Assembly: GCA_963721175.1 (NCBI GenBank)
Contig: CAVRIG010000007.1
Location: 310,001-374,000, forward strand
Direction of reading: 5' to 3'
Source: Aliishimia sp963721175
GTDB taxonomy: Bacteria; Pseudomonadota; Alphaproteobacteria; Rhodobacterales; Rhodobacteraceae
Length of the DNA stretch: 64,000 nt
Under the pieces are notes generated by a model, which saw only the letters and a list, made by a program, of their open reading frames with translations, ran no database searches and was not told where the DNA came from. A program made the position numbers and the translations under genes. Positions 34,792 to 49,145 of this stretch are shown here, piece after piece (within the stretch, counting starts at the first letter, position 1; every line of letters begins with the position of its first letter).

Positions 34792-36842
34792 ATGTTCAAG
34801 AAGATCCTGATCGCAAACCGTGGTGAAATCGCCTGCCGCGTCATCAAGACCGCGCGGAAGATGGGCATCTCGACAGTCGCGATCTACTCCGACGCCGACC
34901 GGCATGCGTTGCATGTCCAGATGGCCGACGAGGCGGTGCATATCGGTCCTGCACCGGCCAACCAGATCCTACATCGTCATCGACAAGGTGATTCAGGCCG
35001 TCAAGGACACGGGCGCGGAAGCGGTCCACCCCGGCTATGGATTTCTGAGCGAAAACCCGAAGTTCGCGCAAGCTCTTGAAGCTGCTGGCGTGGCGTTCAT
35101 CGGCCCTCCACAAGGCGCGATCGAGAGTATGGGAGACAAGATCACATCCAAGAAGATCGCTCAGGACGCCGGCGTCAGTACGGTTCCGGGCTACATGGGA
35201 TTGATCGAAGACGCCGAAGAAGCTGTCCGCATCTCCAACGACATCGGGTACCCGGTCATGATCAAGGCCAGTGCCGGCGGTGGCGGCAAGGGCATGCGGA
35301 TCGCCTGGACCGACGAGGAAGCGCGCGAGGGATTTCAATCCTCCAAGAACGAAGCGGCATCGAGTTTCGGCGACGACCGGATCTTCATCGAGAAGTTCGT
35401 GACGCAGCCGCGCCATATCGAGATCCAGGTTCTGGCCGACACGCACGGCACCTGCCTCTATCTGGGGGAGCGGGAATGCTCGATCCAGCGGCGCAACCAG
35501 AAGGTGGTCGAGGAAGCGCCGAGCCCGTTTCTGGACGCCGCGACGCGCAAGGCGATGGGCGAACAGGCCTGTGCGTTGGCGTCGGCCGTCGGATATGCCA
35601 GTGCCGGCACGGTCGAATTCATCGTCGATGGCTGAAAAGAAGTTTTATTTCCTGGAGATGAACACGCGTCTTCAAGTGGAGCATCCGGTTACCGAACTCA
35701 TCACCGGCGTCGACCTGGTGGAGCAGATGATCCGCGTCGCCGCCGGGGAGGGGCTGAGTTTCGGTCAGAGCGACGTGAAGTTGCAGGGCTGGGCGATCGA
35801 GAACCGGCTTTATGCGGAGGATCCGTATCGCGGGTTTCTGCCATCGATCGGCCGGCTGACGCGCTACCGCCCTCCAATAGAGATCGCGGCCGGACCGATG
35901 GCGGAAGCGGGAACATGGCACGATGAAGCGCCGACGGGCGAGACCGGCGTTCGCAACGACACCGGCGTCTTTGAAGGCGGCGAGATCAGCATGTATTACG
36001 ATCCGATGATCGCCAAGCTCTGCACCTGGGGCGCAGGATCGCGCGGCGGCCATAGAGGCGATGCGCGTGGCGCTCGACCGGTTCGAAGTCGAGGGGATCG
36101 GGCACAATCTGCCGTTCGTCGCCGCCGTCATGGACCACCCGAAATTCGTCAGCGGCGACATCACCACGGCATTCATCGCCGAGGAGTATCCCGAAGGCTT
36201 CGAAGGCGTTCACCTCGGCGGACGACGCGCTGAAACGCATTGCCGCGGCCTGCGCGGCGATGCACCGCGTGGCGGAGATCCGGCGCACGCGCGTGTCGGG
36301 CCGCATGGACAACCACGAACGCAAGGTCGGGACGGACTGGAATGTCACCCTGCAGGGCTTGAGCCTCGACGTGGTGATCGCTGCGGATACGGCCGGATCG
36401 ACGGTGACGTTCACGGACGGAACCCGCAAGCGGGTCGAAGGCAACTGGACCCCCGGGCGGACCTTGGCGGAAATGTCCGTGGACGGTGCGCCGCTGGTCC
36501 TCAAGGTGGGCAAGATCTCGGGCGGTTTCCGCATTCGGAACCGGGGCGCAGATCTCAAGGTGCATGTGCGCACGCTCCGGCAGGCGGAACTCGCGCGGCA
36601 GATGCCGGAAAAGCAGGCGGCGGATACCTCGAAGCTGCTCCTCTGCCCGATGCCGGGACTCGTCATGAAGATAAATGTGGAAGTCGGCGACGAGGTTCAG
36701 GAGGGACAGCCGCTCTGCACCGTCGAAGCGATGAAGATGGAGAACATTCTGCGGGCCGAGCGCAAGGGCATCGTGTCGCAGATCCGGGCCGAGGCCGGGA
36801 TCGAGCCTCGCCGTCGACGACGTGATCATGGAGTTCGAGTGA
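34792..36842 (+). CDS. pccA: Propionyl-CoA carboxylase alpha (biotin carboxylase + biotin carrier) subunit, five insertions
   Basis: About 681 aa repaired. Biotin carboxylase domain: MFKKILIANRGEIACRVIKTA, AVHPGYGFLSENPKFA, the ATP-grasp loop KASAGGGGKGMRI, LGERECSIQRRNQKVVEEAPSP and MNTRLQVEHPVTELITG. The C-terminal carrier domain has the biotinylated lysine in EAMKMEN. The frame breaks at about 34966, 35633, 36030, 36211 and 36800; removing one base at each restores PANQSYIVIDKV, VDGEKKFYFLEMN, CTWAQDRAAAIEAM, FEGVTSADDAL and the C-terminus SLAVDDVIMEFE. Works with PccB on propionyl-CoA. Confidence 0.93.
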
Positions 36843-36965
36843 ACCGGCAATGCACGCTCCGCGATCTCTTCCGGTTCACGGAAAATGGCAGAACCTGCAT
36901 GCCGAAGCTCCGATACTTGGGGCAGGGCTCTGCAGCGTCGGACATGACGTGCCAAGACGTGGAAC

Positions 36966-37424
36966 TCACTGGTGTTGCTTGGCTTCCCGGATTTCACGTT
37001 GCCGGATCGGCATCTTGTCGATGGCCCGCGTGATTTCCCGGACATCCCAGGGAAACGGCTTGCGCAACTGCACGCGACCTTCCTTGCTGAGCAGGACCAA
37101 CATGAAACCCCGGGGCCGGAACCGTTCGCGAACAGGAGACAGCCGCGCGGTGTCCGTGTCCGTCAGAACGACGACGTCGCGGTCCTCGAGTTCGGAAACC
37201 CGGCTGCTCAGCAATTCCATCTGTTCGATGAAGGCCGGGTCGTCCTCGCTATCGGCAAAGACGAGCACCGGTCGCTTTTTCCAGACGAACTCGCTCAGAT
37301 CCGTGTCACGTGCAGGCCTGATGAGGGGTTCCTCGGGCGTTGCCGATCCGTCGGCTGCTGATGCGCCGGCCGCGAAAAACAGCGTCAAAACAAACGCTAA
37401 ACCCGTGCGAAAAATGAAGCTCAT
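36966..37424 (-). CDS. Exported DUF4174-family protein
   Basis: 152 aa. Signal peptide MSFIFRTGLAFVLTLFFAAGASA, then a thioredoxin-like region: FVWKKRPVLVFADSEDDPAFIEQ, SELEDRDVVVLTDTDT and RGFMLVLLSKEGRVQLRKPFPW, matching DUF4174, a periplasmic family of unknown function. The ATG at 37424 gives a proper signal peptide; the longer frame from 37505 puts 27 polar residues in front. No good ribosome site is visible. Converges with pccA. Confidence 0.7.
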   Translation of the reverse strand: MSFIFRTGLAFVLTLFFAAGASAADGSATPEEPLIRPARDTDLSEFVWKKRPVLVFADSEDDPAFIEQMELLSSRVSELEDRDVVVLTDTDTARLSPVRERFRPRGFMLVLLSKEGRVQLRKPFPWDVREITRAIDKMPIRQREIREAKQHQ

Positions 37425-38481
37425 GAAGGTGAATATAATCGGTTTACGCTCGATTGCGACTGCGAATGCGGGCCGGCACGATGTTAAGTTCAACGAAAGA
37501 GACATGTGTCAATGATCGGGGCCATTCCCCGCGAGATGCCGGTCGGGGCGGCGCTACGGCAAGGGGTCTGCAAGACCATGGAAATCGTGTTTCACCTCGG
37601 TGCGCATCGAACCGGCTCGACGACGTTTCAGACCTTCATGGATGCCAACGCCAAGGTGCTGCAGGAGGCCAAGATCGTGTACTGGGGCCCGGACACCACG
37701 CGGAACGGACTGTTTCACGGGCTGATCCCGACCGGTTCGCGTGCTCCGACGAGGAAACAGGCACAGATCCGCGCCGAAGGCAGGGTGCGGCTGCGGCTGG
37801 CAGGCGCGCGCGAGTCCGGGGCAACGACAGTCCTTGTCAGCGATGAGAACATGATCGGCTCCGTTCGCGACTGCGTTCGTGAGGGGCAGCTCTATCCCGG
37901 GATCGGCGAACGGATGGCGCGCTTTGCCCAGGCATTCGACGGCGCGGTGACGCGTATCGCGTTGTCGATCCGGTCGCAGGACCGCTTCTGGTCCTCTGCC
38001 ATCGCCCATGCCGTCGAACGCGGTCATCCCGTACCCGGTCCCCGCGAACTCGCGGCGATAGCGGCGTCCGAGCGAAGCTGGCGCGATGTCATCACCGATC
38101 TGGCCTGCGCGGTGCCCTCGGCCGAGATCCGCGTTTTGCCCTTCGAGAGTTTCTATGCCAACCCGATCACCTTCGCAGATCAGGCTGCCAGGCTCGATGT
38201 TGCGCTGCGGGGGCGGTACGAGTGGCTCAACCGTGCGCCCGATCTGCCGACCCTGCGCGGTCTCTTGACGGAACGCGGCCAGGATGCCTCGCTGCTCCCC
38301 GACGGTGATGGCCTGTGGGAGCCGTTCGGGATCGAGGAGGCCATCGCGATGCGCGAACGATTCGCCGATGACTTGTTCTGGCTGGCCCAGGGCGCAGGCG
38401 GACTTGCCGGACTGACAGAGGAAGCCATGCCGCGCGAAAGAGGCCAAGCCCGTCGCGCCGGCACGATGAGAGGACATGACC

Positions 38482-40608
<2,127 letters not shown>

Positions 40609-40740
40609 TGGCGCACGGGTCTTCACTCGGAACATGGCAAAGCGCGGTGTTCTGCGCATCAAGTTGAGAAACAGGTATGAACATCAAAAGCTTATCGAAC
40701 GATCTTATTTTCGTACATGAACGCTTGCCGGGAGGCCTCA

Positions 40741-41358
40741 ATGCTGGAACTCGATCATTTTGCCGTAGCCGGCGAGACCCTGGCCGAAGCGCGCGAACAT
40801 GTGGAGGAGGCTCTGGGCGTGCCGATGCAGCGCGGTGGACAGCATGCCGTCTTCCATACTCACAACGCGCTGCTGGGACTTGACGACGGTCTCTACCTCG
40901 AGGCCATCGCCATCGACCCGGAGGCGCCGAAACCGGATCGGCCGCGGTGGTTCGGCCTTGACCGGTTCGCTGGCAAACCCCGGTTGACAAACTGGATTTG
41001 CCGAGCCCAGGAACTGACTGATCTTCTGCCAAAAATTCCTTTTGACCTCGGTCAGCCCGTCGACCTGCAGAGGGGTGCGCTGCGGTGGCAGATGGCGGTT
41101 CCCGAAAATGGTGCGTTGCCGTTCGACAATTGCGCCCCCGCGGTCATCGAGTGGAAGACCGAGGATCATCCCGCGACACGCCTGACCCGGCACGGAATCC
41201 GTTTGCGAAGTCTGACGATCTGGCATCCTCAAGCCGGTCTCCTCGCCGAAGTGTTGCAACCGCTCCTTGCCGACCCGCGGATCCTGTTCGACACGGGATC
41301 GCCGGCTCTGCAGGCCGAATTCGAAACACCCCACGGCAGGCGGGAACTGTTGCGTTGA
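40741..41358 (+). CDS. VOC/glyoxalase-like domain protein
   Basis: 205 aa with two vicinal-oxygen-chelate halves: MLELDHFAVAGETLAEAREHVEEALG at the start, LGLDDGLYLEAIAIDP near residue 45, and ALRWQMAVPENGALPFDNCAPAVIEW in the second half. Belongs to the Glyoxalase_3-like group; substrate unknown. GGAGG 5 bases before ATG 40741 decides this start over the ATG 24 bases upstream. The stop overlaps the TTG start of the GNAT gene. Confidence 0.82.
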   Translation: MLELDHFAVAGETLAEAREHVEEALGVPMQRGGQHAVFHTHNALLGLDDGLYLEAIAIDPEAPKPDRPRWFGLDRFAGKPRLTNWICRAQELTDLLPKIPFDLGQPVDLQRGALRWQMAVPENGALPFDNCAPAVIEWKTEDHPATRLTRHGIRLRSLTIWHPQAGLLAEVLQPLLADPRILFDTGSPALQAEFETPHGRRELLR

Positions 41359-41849
41359 TCCGTGCAGCGCACCCTCACGATGCGCCGGCCATCGCGGATA
41401 TCTGGAACGATGCCATCCGCACGAGCACGATCACTTTCACGACGCAGGAAAAGACGGGTGATGACATATCGAGACTGATTGCCATGCGGGCATTCTGGGT
41501 CGCCCATGACGAGAGCGATGTTGCGGGGTTCGCGGCATACGGTCCATTTCGTGCGGGCCCGGGGTACCGTTTCTCGGCGGAGCATTCGGTCTATGTCCGA
41601 AGGGACGTGCGGGGTGCGGGGCATGGTTCGGCCCTGATGGCGGCGCTCGAAGCCCATGCGGCCGAAGCTGGCATCCGCGTTCTGGTCGCCGGTATCGGCG
41701 GCGAAAACCCGCAAGCACAGGCGTTCCACGCGCGCCTCGGATTTCGTATGGCCGGGGAATTGCCCGATGTCGGGGAGAAGTTTGGCCGCGAACAGACCCT
41801 GATCTTCATGACGAAGAAACTTTGGTCAGCCGCCACTGACAGGACATGA
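41355..41849 (+). CDS. GNAT N-acetyltransferase, phosphinothricin/methionine-sulfoximine type
   Basis: 164 aa. The TTG start at 41355 overlaps the previous stop (TTGA). Typical of the Pat/MnaT group: IRAAHPHDAPAIADIWNDAI at the N-terminus, FSAEHSVYVRRDVRGAGHGSALM (acetyl-CoA loop, R-x-x-G-x-G) near residue 80 and AGIGGENPQAQAFHARLGF near 115. Transfers acetyl groups to amino-acid-like toxic compounds in characterised relatives. Confidence 0.82.
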   Translation: MIRAAHPHDAPAIADIWNDAIRTSTITFTTQEKTGDDISRLIAMRAFWVAHDESDVAGFAAYGPFRAGPGYRFSAEHSVYVRRDVRGAGHGSALMAALEAHAAEAGIRVLVAGIGGENPQAQAFHARLGFRMAGELPDVGEKFGREQTLIFMTKKLWSAATDRT

Positions 41850-41870
41850 CCACCGGTCTATGTTGAAACG

Positions 41871-42567
41871 ATGTCGATCTGGTCCCGCATAACCGAGGCG
41901 CTGTCCGCGCTTGCCCAGGGCGAGGGACTGTCGGCCGTCTTCGACAAGCTGCGCAGCCCGCCGGAACGGTCCGTGGCCTTCACCATCGCCGTCATCGCGC
42001 TGGGGGCGAAGATGGCGAAGGCGGACGGGCAGGTGACGCGTAACGAGGTGACGGCGTTTCGCGAGGTGTTCCTCATCGCGGCCCAGGATGAGGCCGGGGC
42101 GGCCCGTGTCTTCAACCTCGCGCGGCAGGACGTGGCAGGGTTCGAGGAATACGCGAACCGCATCCGCAACATGTTCGAAGGGCATCCGCAGATGCTGACC
42201 GACCTTGTGGAGGGGCTGTTTCACATCGCGCTCGCAGACGGAAGCTACCACCCCAAGGAGGACGAGTTCCTGAACCGCGTCGCCGACATCTTCGATCTGC
42301 CCGAGGCCGGATTACCGGTCGATGCGCGCGCGCTTCATCCCGGATGCCGAGCCCGATCCCTATGCCGTGTTGGGCGTCACGTCGGACACGCCGCTCCCCG
42401 AAATCCGCAAGGCCTGGCGCAGGCTCGTGCGCAACAACCACCCGGACAAGCTGGTCGCGCGCGGCGTCCCGGAGGAGGCGCGGCTGATCGCGGAAAAGCG
42501 GATGGCGGACATCAACCGCGCCTGGGAACTCGTTTCGGGCAAAGGTAAATCCGGCCAGAGCAGGTGA
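41871..42567 (+). CDS. TerB-DnaJ (DjlA-like) co-chaperone, one insertion
   Basis: About 231 aa repaired. N-terminal TerB-like helical domain (VIALGAKMAKADGQVTRNEV, FHIALADGSYHPKEDEFLNR) and a C-terminal J domain (DPYAVLGVTSDTPLPEIRKAWRRLV then NNHPDKLVARGVPEEA, with the HPD triad). The frame breaks at about 42314; removing one base gives DLPEAGFRSMRARFIPDAEPDPY. DjlA proper has an N-terminal membrane span, which is absent here. Stop overlaps the nuclease start (TGATG). Confidence 0.85.
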
Positions 42568-43592
42568 TGCGCATCGCGACCTACAACGTGGAGTGGTTCG
42601 CGGCCCTTTTCGATGAAACGAACCATCTGCGGGCGGACGGGGAATGGTCCGCACGTCACGACGTCACGCGGGCCATGCAGATCGAGGCATTGGGTGTTGT
42701 GTTCACCGCGCTCGACGCCGACGGCATCATGGTGATCGAGGCGCCGGATTCCTCGCGCAAGCAGGACACGGTCGCCGCGCTGGAGCATTTTGCCCAGGCG
42801 ATGCAACTGCGTGCGCGCAAGGCGGTCCTCGGCTTTGCAAATGCCACGCAGCAGGAGATCGCGTTCCTGTTCGATCCCGATGTCCTCGAAGCGCGCCACG
42901 ATCCGCGCGGTCCTCCGACCGGCAAGAGGGGAGCGGGCGATGCGCCGCGGTTCGACGGCACGTTTCGCATCGATCTGGACATCGATGCGACCGAAGATCT
43001 GGTCACGTTTTCGAAGCCGCCGCTGGAGCTGGCCGTGACCTGCGCCTCGGGGTTTGCCTTCCGCATGATCGGCGCGCATCTGAAGTCGAAGGCGCCCCAT
43101 GGCGCCACCACGCCGGCGGATGCGATGCGGATTTCGATCGCCAACCGGCGCAAGCAACTGGCGCAGGCGATCTGGCTGCGGGCGCGGATCGACGCGCATC
43201 TGGTCGCCGGAGAGCCGCTCATGCTGCTGGGCGACCTGAACGACGGGCCGGGGCTCGACGAATACGAGGGGCTTTTCGGCAGATCCTCCGTGGAGATCAT
43301 TCTGGGGCAGGGCGCGCAGAGACGCCTCCATGATCCGCATGCACGCCGCGCCCTGAGCCAACGTCTCGGCGTCATGCCGACCTCGGCGCGATTCTGGATC
43401 CAGGAGGAGCGGCGATACCTGCAGGCACTGCTGGATTACATCATGGTGTCGCCCGACCTTGTCGCACGGAAAGCGAATTGGCGCATCTGGCATCCGTTGG
43501 ACGAGCCGCGATGCTGGCGCGTGCCGGAATTGCGCGACGCGCTCGTCACTGCGTCGGATCATTTTCCCGTCACGCTGGATATCGAGATCTAG
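42567..43592 (+). CDS. Endonuclease/exonuclease/phosphatase-family protein
   Basis: 341 aa. EEP fold: MRIATYNVEWFAALFDE at the N-terminus (Asn of the metal site), DADGIMVIEAPDSSRKQDT near residue 50 (Glu ligand), RMIGAHLKSK near 170 (catalytic His), MLLGDLNDGPGLDE near 220 and SDHFPVTLDIEI at the end (catalytic DH). Cuts phosphodiesters, either nucleic acid or lipid. A 20-residue disordered-looking stretch (ARHDPRGPPTGKRG) sits mid-protein. ATG 42567 follows the previous stop directly. Confidence 0.85.
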   Translation: MRIATYNVEWFAALFDETNHLRADGEWSARHDVTRAMQIEALGVVFTALDADGIMVIEAPDSSRKQDTVAALEHFAQAMQLRARKAVLGFANATQQEIAFLFDPDVLEARHDPRGPPTGKRGAGDAPRFDGTFRIDLDIDATEDLVTFSKPPLELAVTCASGFAFRMIGAHLKSKAPHGATTPADAMRISIANRRKQLAQAIWLRARIDAHLVAGEPLMLLGDLNDGPGLDEYEGLFGRSSVEIILGQGAQRRLHDPHARRALSQRLGVMPTSARFWIQEERRYLQALLDYIMVSPDLVARKANWRIWHPLDEPRCWRVPELRDALVTASDHFPVTLDIEI

Positions 43593-43684
43593 CGGAGCCG
43601 CTGCGTCACGTCGCGCTGGACGGTCGTTTTCCGGTATACATGCACGCCCCGTCGCGGTAGGGGAACGTTTCCCATCGCTGGCCG

Positions 43685-45805
43685 ATGACAGACCCCAGCG
43701 ATTGCGACAAGTGGAACGGTTTCCGGATGATACAGACGCTTTCAGACGCGCTTGCCGAGCGCGGTTACGACACGCTGACCCCCGTGCAGGAGGCGGTTAC
43801 CGATCCCGAGTTGCGCGACTCCGACCTGCTGGTGTCGGCGCAGACCGGCTCGGGCAAGACCGTGGGTTTCGGCCTCGCGATCGGTCCGACGATTCTGGGC
43901 GATGCCGACACCTTTGGACCGGCCGGCGCGCCGCTGGCCCTGGTCGTCGCACCGACCCGCGAACTGGCATTCCAGGTGACGCGCGAACTCGACTGGCTCT
44001 ATGCCAAGGCGGGCGCGCGAGTCGCGTCCTGCGTCGGCGGGATGGACATGCGGGACGAGCGGCGGACGCTGGAGCGTGGGGTGCATATCGTCGTCGGCAC
44101 GCCGGGTCGTCTGCGGGACCACATCCAGCGCGGATCGCTCGACATGAGCGGCCTTCGTGCGATCGTGCTGGACGAGGCGGACGAGATGCTCGACCTTGGT
44201 TTCCGCGAGGAACTGGAGTTCATGCTCGGCGCGGCCCCGGCGGAGCGCCGCACGCTGATGTTCTCGGCCACGGTCCCGCCGATGATCGTCACCTTGGCCA
44301 GTCACTACCAGCGCGACGCCGTCCGGGTCACGACGCTCTCCGGCAAGAGCCAGCATGCCGACATCACCTACCAGGCGCTGCGGGTGGCGCAGTCGGATGT
44401 CGAGAACGCGATCATCAACCTCCTGCGCTTTCACGAGGCTGAGAACGCGATCATCTTTGCCAACACGCGCGCGGCCGTGAGCCGATTGGCGGCGCGCCTG
44501 GCCAATCGCGGTTTCTCGGTCGTCTCTCTGTCGGGCGAGTTGAGCCAGTCGGAACGGACGCATGCGCTGCAGGCGATGCGGGACGGGCGCGCGCGGGTCT
44601 GCGTCGCCACCGACGTCGCGGCGCGCGGCATCGACCTGCCGAACCTCGAGCTGGTGATCCATGCCGATCTACCGTCGAGCGCCGACGGCCTGCTGCACCG
44701 CTCCGGTCGGACCGGCCGGGCAGGGCGCAAGGGGATTTCGGCGCTCGTCGTGCCGCCGAAATCGGTCAAGAAGGCCGAGCGTTTGCTCAAGACCGGCCAC
44801 ATCAACGCCGAATGGACGACGGCACCGGGCGCCGAGGAGATCCTGCGCCGCGACGAAGAGCGGCTGCTGGCGGACCCGGTCTGGGATGTGCCACCGACCG
44901 AGGACGAGGCCGCGTTCGCAGCGCGGCTGCTTGCGGCGCGATCGCCGGAGACCGTGGCCGCGGCTTACCTGCGCCTTTTCCGTGCGCGTCATTCCGCGCC
45001 CGAGGAGCTTGTGTCGCCCGATGTGCAACCGGAGCGAAAGGAACGGAAGCCTTTCGGACCGAGCGTCTGGTTCGCCCTCTCGGTCGGGCGTGACGACCGT
45101 GCCGAGCCGCGCTGGCTGCTGCCGCTTCTCCTGCGTGCGGGTGGGCTGGACAAGGACGAAGTGGGTGCGATCCGGGTTCAGAAATCGGAGACTTTCGTCG
45201 AAATCACGGAGGCGGGTGCCACGCGTTTCCTGACGTCGCTCGGCGATCAGGGGGAGGTCGACGAAGGCCTGCGCGCCCGCCGTCTCGACGGACCGCCCCA
45301 GTTCGAACGCGCCCCGCATGACGGCGCGCGACCCGGTCCCGATCGCCGCCCGCCGCCAAAGCCGCGACCGGCGGCCACCGCGAAACGCACCCCATCGGAT
45401 CGGTCCGCAGCGCCGCAGCGGCGGAAACCGGAGACTGCCAAGGCGCCCGACGTCACCCCTGACGCCACACCAGCGCCGCGCCCTGCGCCGAAGCCCGCCA
45501 AACCTGCCGAAGGTGACGGACGGACCTTCGCCGCGAAACAGCACCGCGACCCCGCGAAGAAAAAGCCCCGGTCGCCCGGCGATGCGCCGCCCAAACGGTT
45601 CGGACCCGGCAAGCCGAAGCCCGGCGGCGGCAAGCCGGGAAGCGGCGCCAAGCGCCCTTCGCCACCCGCAATTCAATCGGTCGCCTCCGATACGAGCAAG
45701 CGGTTTTCCCCGCCCGGCACGCCCTCCAAGCCGCGAAGCAATCGCGACGCGCCGGGCAAGCGCGGCAAGGACGGCATGAAGGCCCGAAAGCCGCGCAAAC
45801 CATAG
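43685..45805 (+). CDS. DEAD-box RNA helicase with long basic tail
   Basis: 706 aa from ATG 43685; MIQTLSDALAERGYDTLTPVQ at 43727 is an alternative start. Helicase core: Q motif, Walker A SAQTGSGKTVGF, PTRELAFQVT, TPGRLRDHI, VLDEADEMLD, SAT, ATDVAARGIDLPNLELVIH and HRSGRTGRAGRKG. Residues about 450-515 form a DbpA-type RNA-binding domain. From about residue 530 the tail is Pro/Lys/Arg/Ala-rich and surely disordered. Acts in ribosome or RNA remodelling. Confidence 0.92.
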   Translation: MTDPSDCDKWNGFRMIQTLSDALAERGYDTLTPVQEAVTDPELRDSDLLVSAQTGSGKTVGFGLAIGPTILGDADTFGPAGAPLALVVAPTRELAFQVTRELDWLYAKAGARVASCVGGMDMRDERRTLERGVHIVVGTPGRLRDHIQRGSLDMSGLRAIVLDEADEMLDLGFREELEFMLGAAPAERRTLMFSATVPPMIVTLASHYQRDAVRVTTLSGKSQHADITYQALRVAQSDVENAIINLLRFHEAENAIIFANTRAAVSRLAARLANRGFSVVSLSGELSQSERTHALQAMRDGRARVCVATDVAARGIDLPNLELVIHADLPSSADGLLHRSGRTGRAGRKGISALVVPPKSVKKAERLLKTGHINAEWTTAPGAEEILRRDEERLLADPVWDVPPTEDEAAFAARLLAARSPETVAAAYLRLFRARHSAPEELVSPDVQPERKERKPFGPSVWFALSVGRDDRAEPRWLLPLLLRAGGLDKDEVGAIRVQKSETFVEITEAGATRFLTSLGDQGEVDEGLRARRLDGPPQFERAPHDGARPGPDRRPPPKPRPAATAKRTPSDRSAAPQRRKPETAKAPDVTPDATPAPRPAPKPAKPAEGDGRTFAAKQHRDPAKKKPRSPGDAPPKRFGPGKPKPGGGKPGSGAKRPSPPAIQSVASDTSKRFSPPGTPSKPRSNRDAPGKRGKDGMKARKPRKP

Positions 45806-45871
45806 CGATGTCCTGCCAGGAACCCAGTCGGTCTCGGACGCGACACCCTGTTCCTCAGTCGGCGGACAGGA

Positions 45872-47346
45872 TCACGAGCCTTCGAGATAGGAGTTGATGG
45901 CGCGTTCCAGCCCCTTGTCCCAGATCATGCGCAACCAGCGGTCGAACGCATCGGCGAAGCGAGGCGCGTCTGCGAGCGTGCCGTAGATCTGTTTCATGGA
46001 AAGCCACACACGCGGCTCTGCGTGCGCCTTGAGCGCGTGCGTGTTCAAACGGTCCCAATTCGGGTCGTTGGGTTCGATCGCGCTGCCGTCTTCGCGCGTT
46101 CCGGCACACATCCGCGCCCAGGACGCCTCGACCAGGGCCAGCCCTTCGATCGGCGTGCCGGCCGCGAGGCCGTCGAGGATCGACGGGATCACGAAACCGG
46201 GGTGGCGCGAGGAGCCGTCGAAGGCCACGCGCCGGGTCGTGTCGACGATGCGCGGGTTGGCAAACCGTGTCGCGATCAGGTCGACATAGGCGTCGGGCGT
46301 CATGCCCGGCACCGGCGCTACATGCGGAACGATTTCTTCCCGCTGCACCTTGTCGAAGAGCGCCCGGATCTTCGGATGCTCCATGCAGCCCGAGATCGTC
46401 TCGACCGACAGCAGTTCGCCGGGATCCGAGATGACCTGGTGGCCGCCGTTCAGGATGCGGAGTCTTCATCACCTCGTAGGCGTGCACATCGGCCGTAAAC
46501 GTCGCACCGGCGCGGTCCCAGTCCGGGCGTCCGGCACAGAAGGCCTCTTCGATCACCCATTGCCGGAAGTTTTCATGCGTGACCGGGGCGGCGTCGTCGA
46601 TGCCCAGCTCCCGGACCAAAGCACGCTCCTTGGGGCCGGTCGCGGGCACGATGCAATCGACCATCGAGTTGGGAAAGCTGCACGACTCCGCGATCCAGTC
46701 CGCCAGCCCCGCATCCGACAGCCGGGCCAGCGACATCACGGTGCGCCGCAACATCGTCTCCGTTGCCCTGGAGGTTATCGCAGCACAGTAGGGTGAAGGG
46801 GCCGGTGCCATTGTCACGCCGAAGCCGGAGCGCCGCGATGATGGCGCCGAAGGCGGTGCGGGGGCTGCCGGGATTTTCGGCGTCGTGCCGGATGTCGGGA
46901 TGGTCCGTGTCGAAGGCACCCGTCCCGGCGTTGAGGTAATAGCCGCCTTCGGTGACCGTCAGCGACACGATGCGGATCGCGGGATCGGCCATCTGCGCGA
47001 TCAGGGGGCCATTGCCAGGCTCGACCGGGAGATAGTCGATCATCGCGCCGGTGACTTCTGCCGAAATGCCCGCGGGGTCCAACTCGATCAGCGTCGTCAG
47101 GCAATCCTGCGCGATCAGCTTTTCCCGCATCGCGGCGTCGTATTGCTGCACGCCGGCGCCGACGATGCCCCAGTCGAGCGCCAGCCCCTGCTGCATCAGC
47201 CGGTGCAGATACCATGCCTGGTGCGCGCGATGAAAATTGCCCAAGCCGATATGCACGATCCCGGGCGTGATCTTGGCACGATCGTATGTGGGACGTCCCA
47301 CGCCGTCGGGAAGCTGGTCGAGAGTTGCGTTGCCGAGTGTCTGCAT
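45872..47346 (-). CDS. mtlK: Mannitol 2-dehydrogenase-family polyol dehydrogenase (two insertions)
   Basis: About 490 aa repaired. Oxidises mannitol/arabinitol-type polyols with NAD. Segments: RAKITPGIVHIGLGNFHRAHQAWYLHRL (NAD site), SLTVTEGGYYLN, LLCCDNLQGNG, SMVDCIVPATG and ADVHAYEVMKLRILNGGHQ, ending LERAINSYLEGS. Frames break at about 46754 and 46463; removing one base at each restores the text. ATG 47346 overlaps the stop of the short-chain dehydrogenase gene. Last gene of the polyol operon. Gene symbol by analogy with Rhodobacter sphaeroides mtlK. Confidence 0.85.
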
Positions 47347-48121
47347 CAGCTCATCCATTGCCCGCCGTCGACGTTGTAGGTCTGGGCGACGATGTATTCC
47401 GCCTCGTCCGAGGCAAGAAAGACGGCCATGCCGGTCAGATCCTCCGCGGTGCCCATGCGGCCATAGGGCACGGCCTCGCCGACTTCCTTCTTCTTCTGGC
47501 CCGGCTTCTTGCCTTCGTGCTTGGCAAAGAAGGCGTCGACGCCGTCCCAGTGTTCGCCGTCGACCACGCCGGGCGCGATGGCGTTCACGTTGATGCCGTG
47601 GCGGATCAGGTCCAGGCCCGCCGATTGCGTCAGACTGATGACGGCGGCCTTCGTCGCGCAATAGACCGCGACCAGCGGCTCGCCCCGCCGTCCCGCCTGG
47701 CGAGGCCATGTTGATGATGCTGCCCCTGATGCCCGGCCTCGATCATGTGACGCGCGACGGCCTGCATCGTGAAGAGCGAGCCCGCCACGTTGATCGCGAA
47801 GACGCGGTCGTAGTCCGCGCGCGCGATTTCGACGATGGGGGCCGCGGTGAAGAGGGCGGCGTTGTTGATCAGGATGTCGATCCGACCCAGGCTGCGCGAC
47901 AGTTTCCGCGACGGCGCGTCGATGCTGTCCTGTTCGGTCACGTCCATCTCGACCGCAACGGCGGCGGTCGCCGATGTCATCGGCGGCTTGGCGCGCGCGT
48001 GCGATGTCGATATCGGCGATGCGCCACACGCGCGCCCTCGGCGACGTATGCTTGCGCGCGAAGGCCAGTCCGATGCCGCGCGCGGCCCCGGTGATCAGCG
48101 CGGTCTTCCCGTCGAGCCGCT

Positions 48122-48125
<4 letters not shown>
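47346..48125 (-). CDS. smoS: Short-chain polyol (sorbitol) dehydrogenase SmoS type, several insertions
   Basis: About 257 aa repaired. N-terminus MKRLDGKTALITGAARGIGLAFA (NAD site), IDILINNAALFTAAPIVE near residue 85, the catalytic YxxxK read as AVYCATKAAVISLTQSAGLDL, and SIAP-type segment NAIAPGVVDGEHWDGVDAFF before the C-terminus NVDGGQWMS. The protein is spread over several frames with breaks at about 47700-47725 and 47980-48055. Oxidises sorbitol to fructose (or related polyols) in the Smo system. Start overlaps the end of smoK. Confidence 0.82.
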
Positions 48126-49134
<1,009 letters not shown>

Positions 49135-49145
49135 GTCGATCTTCC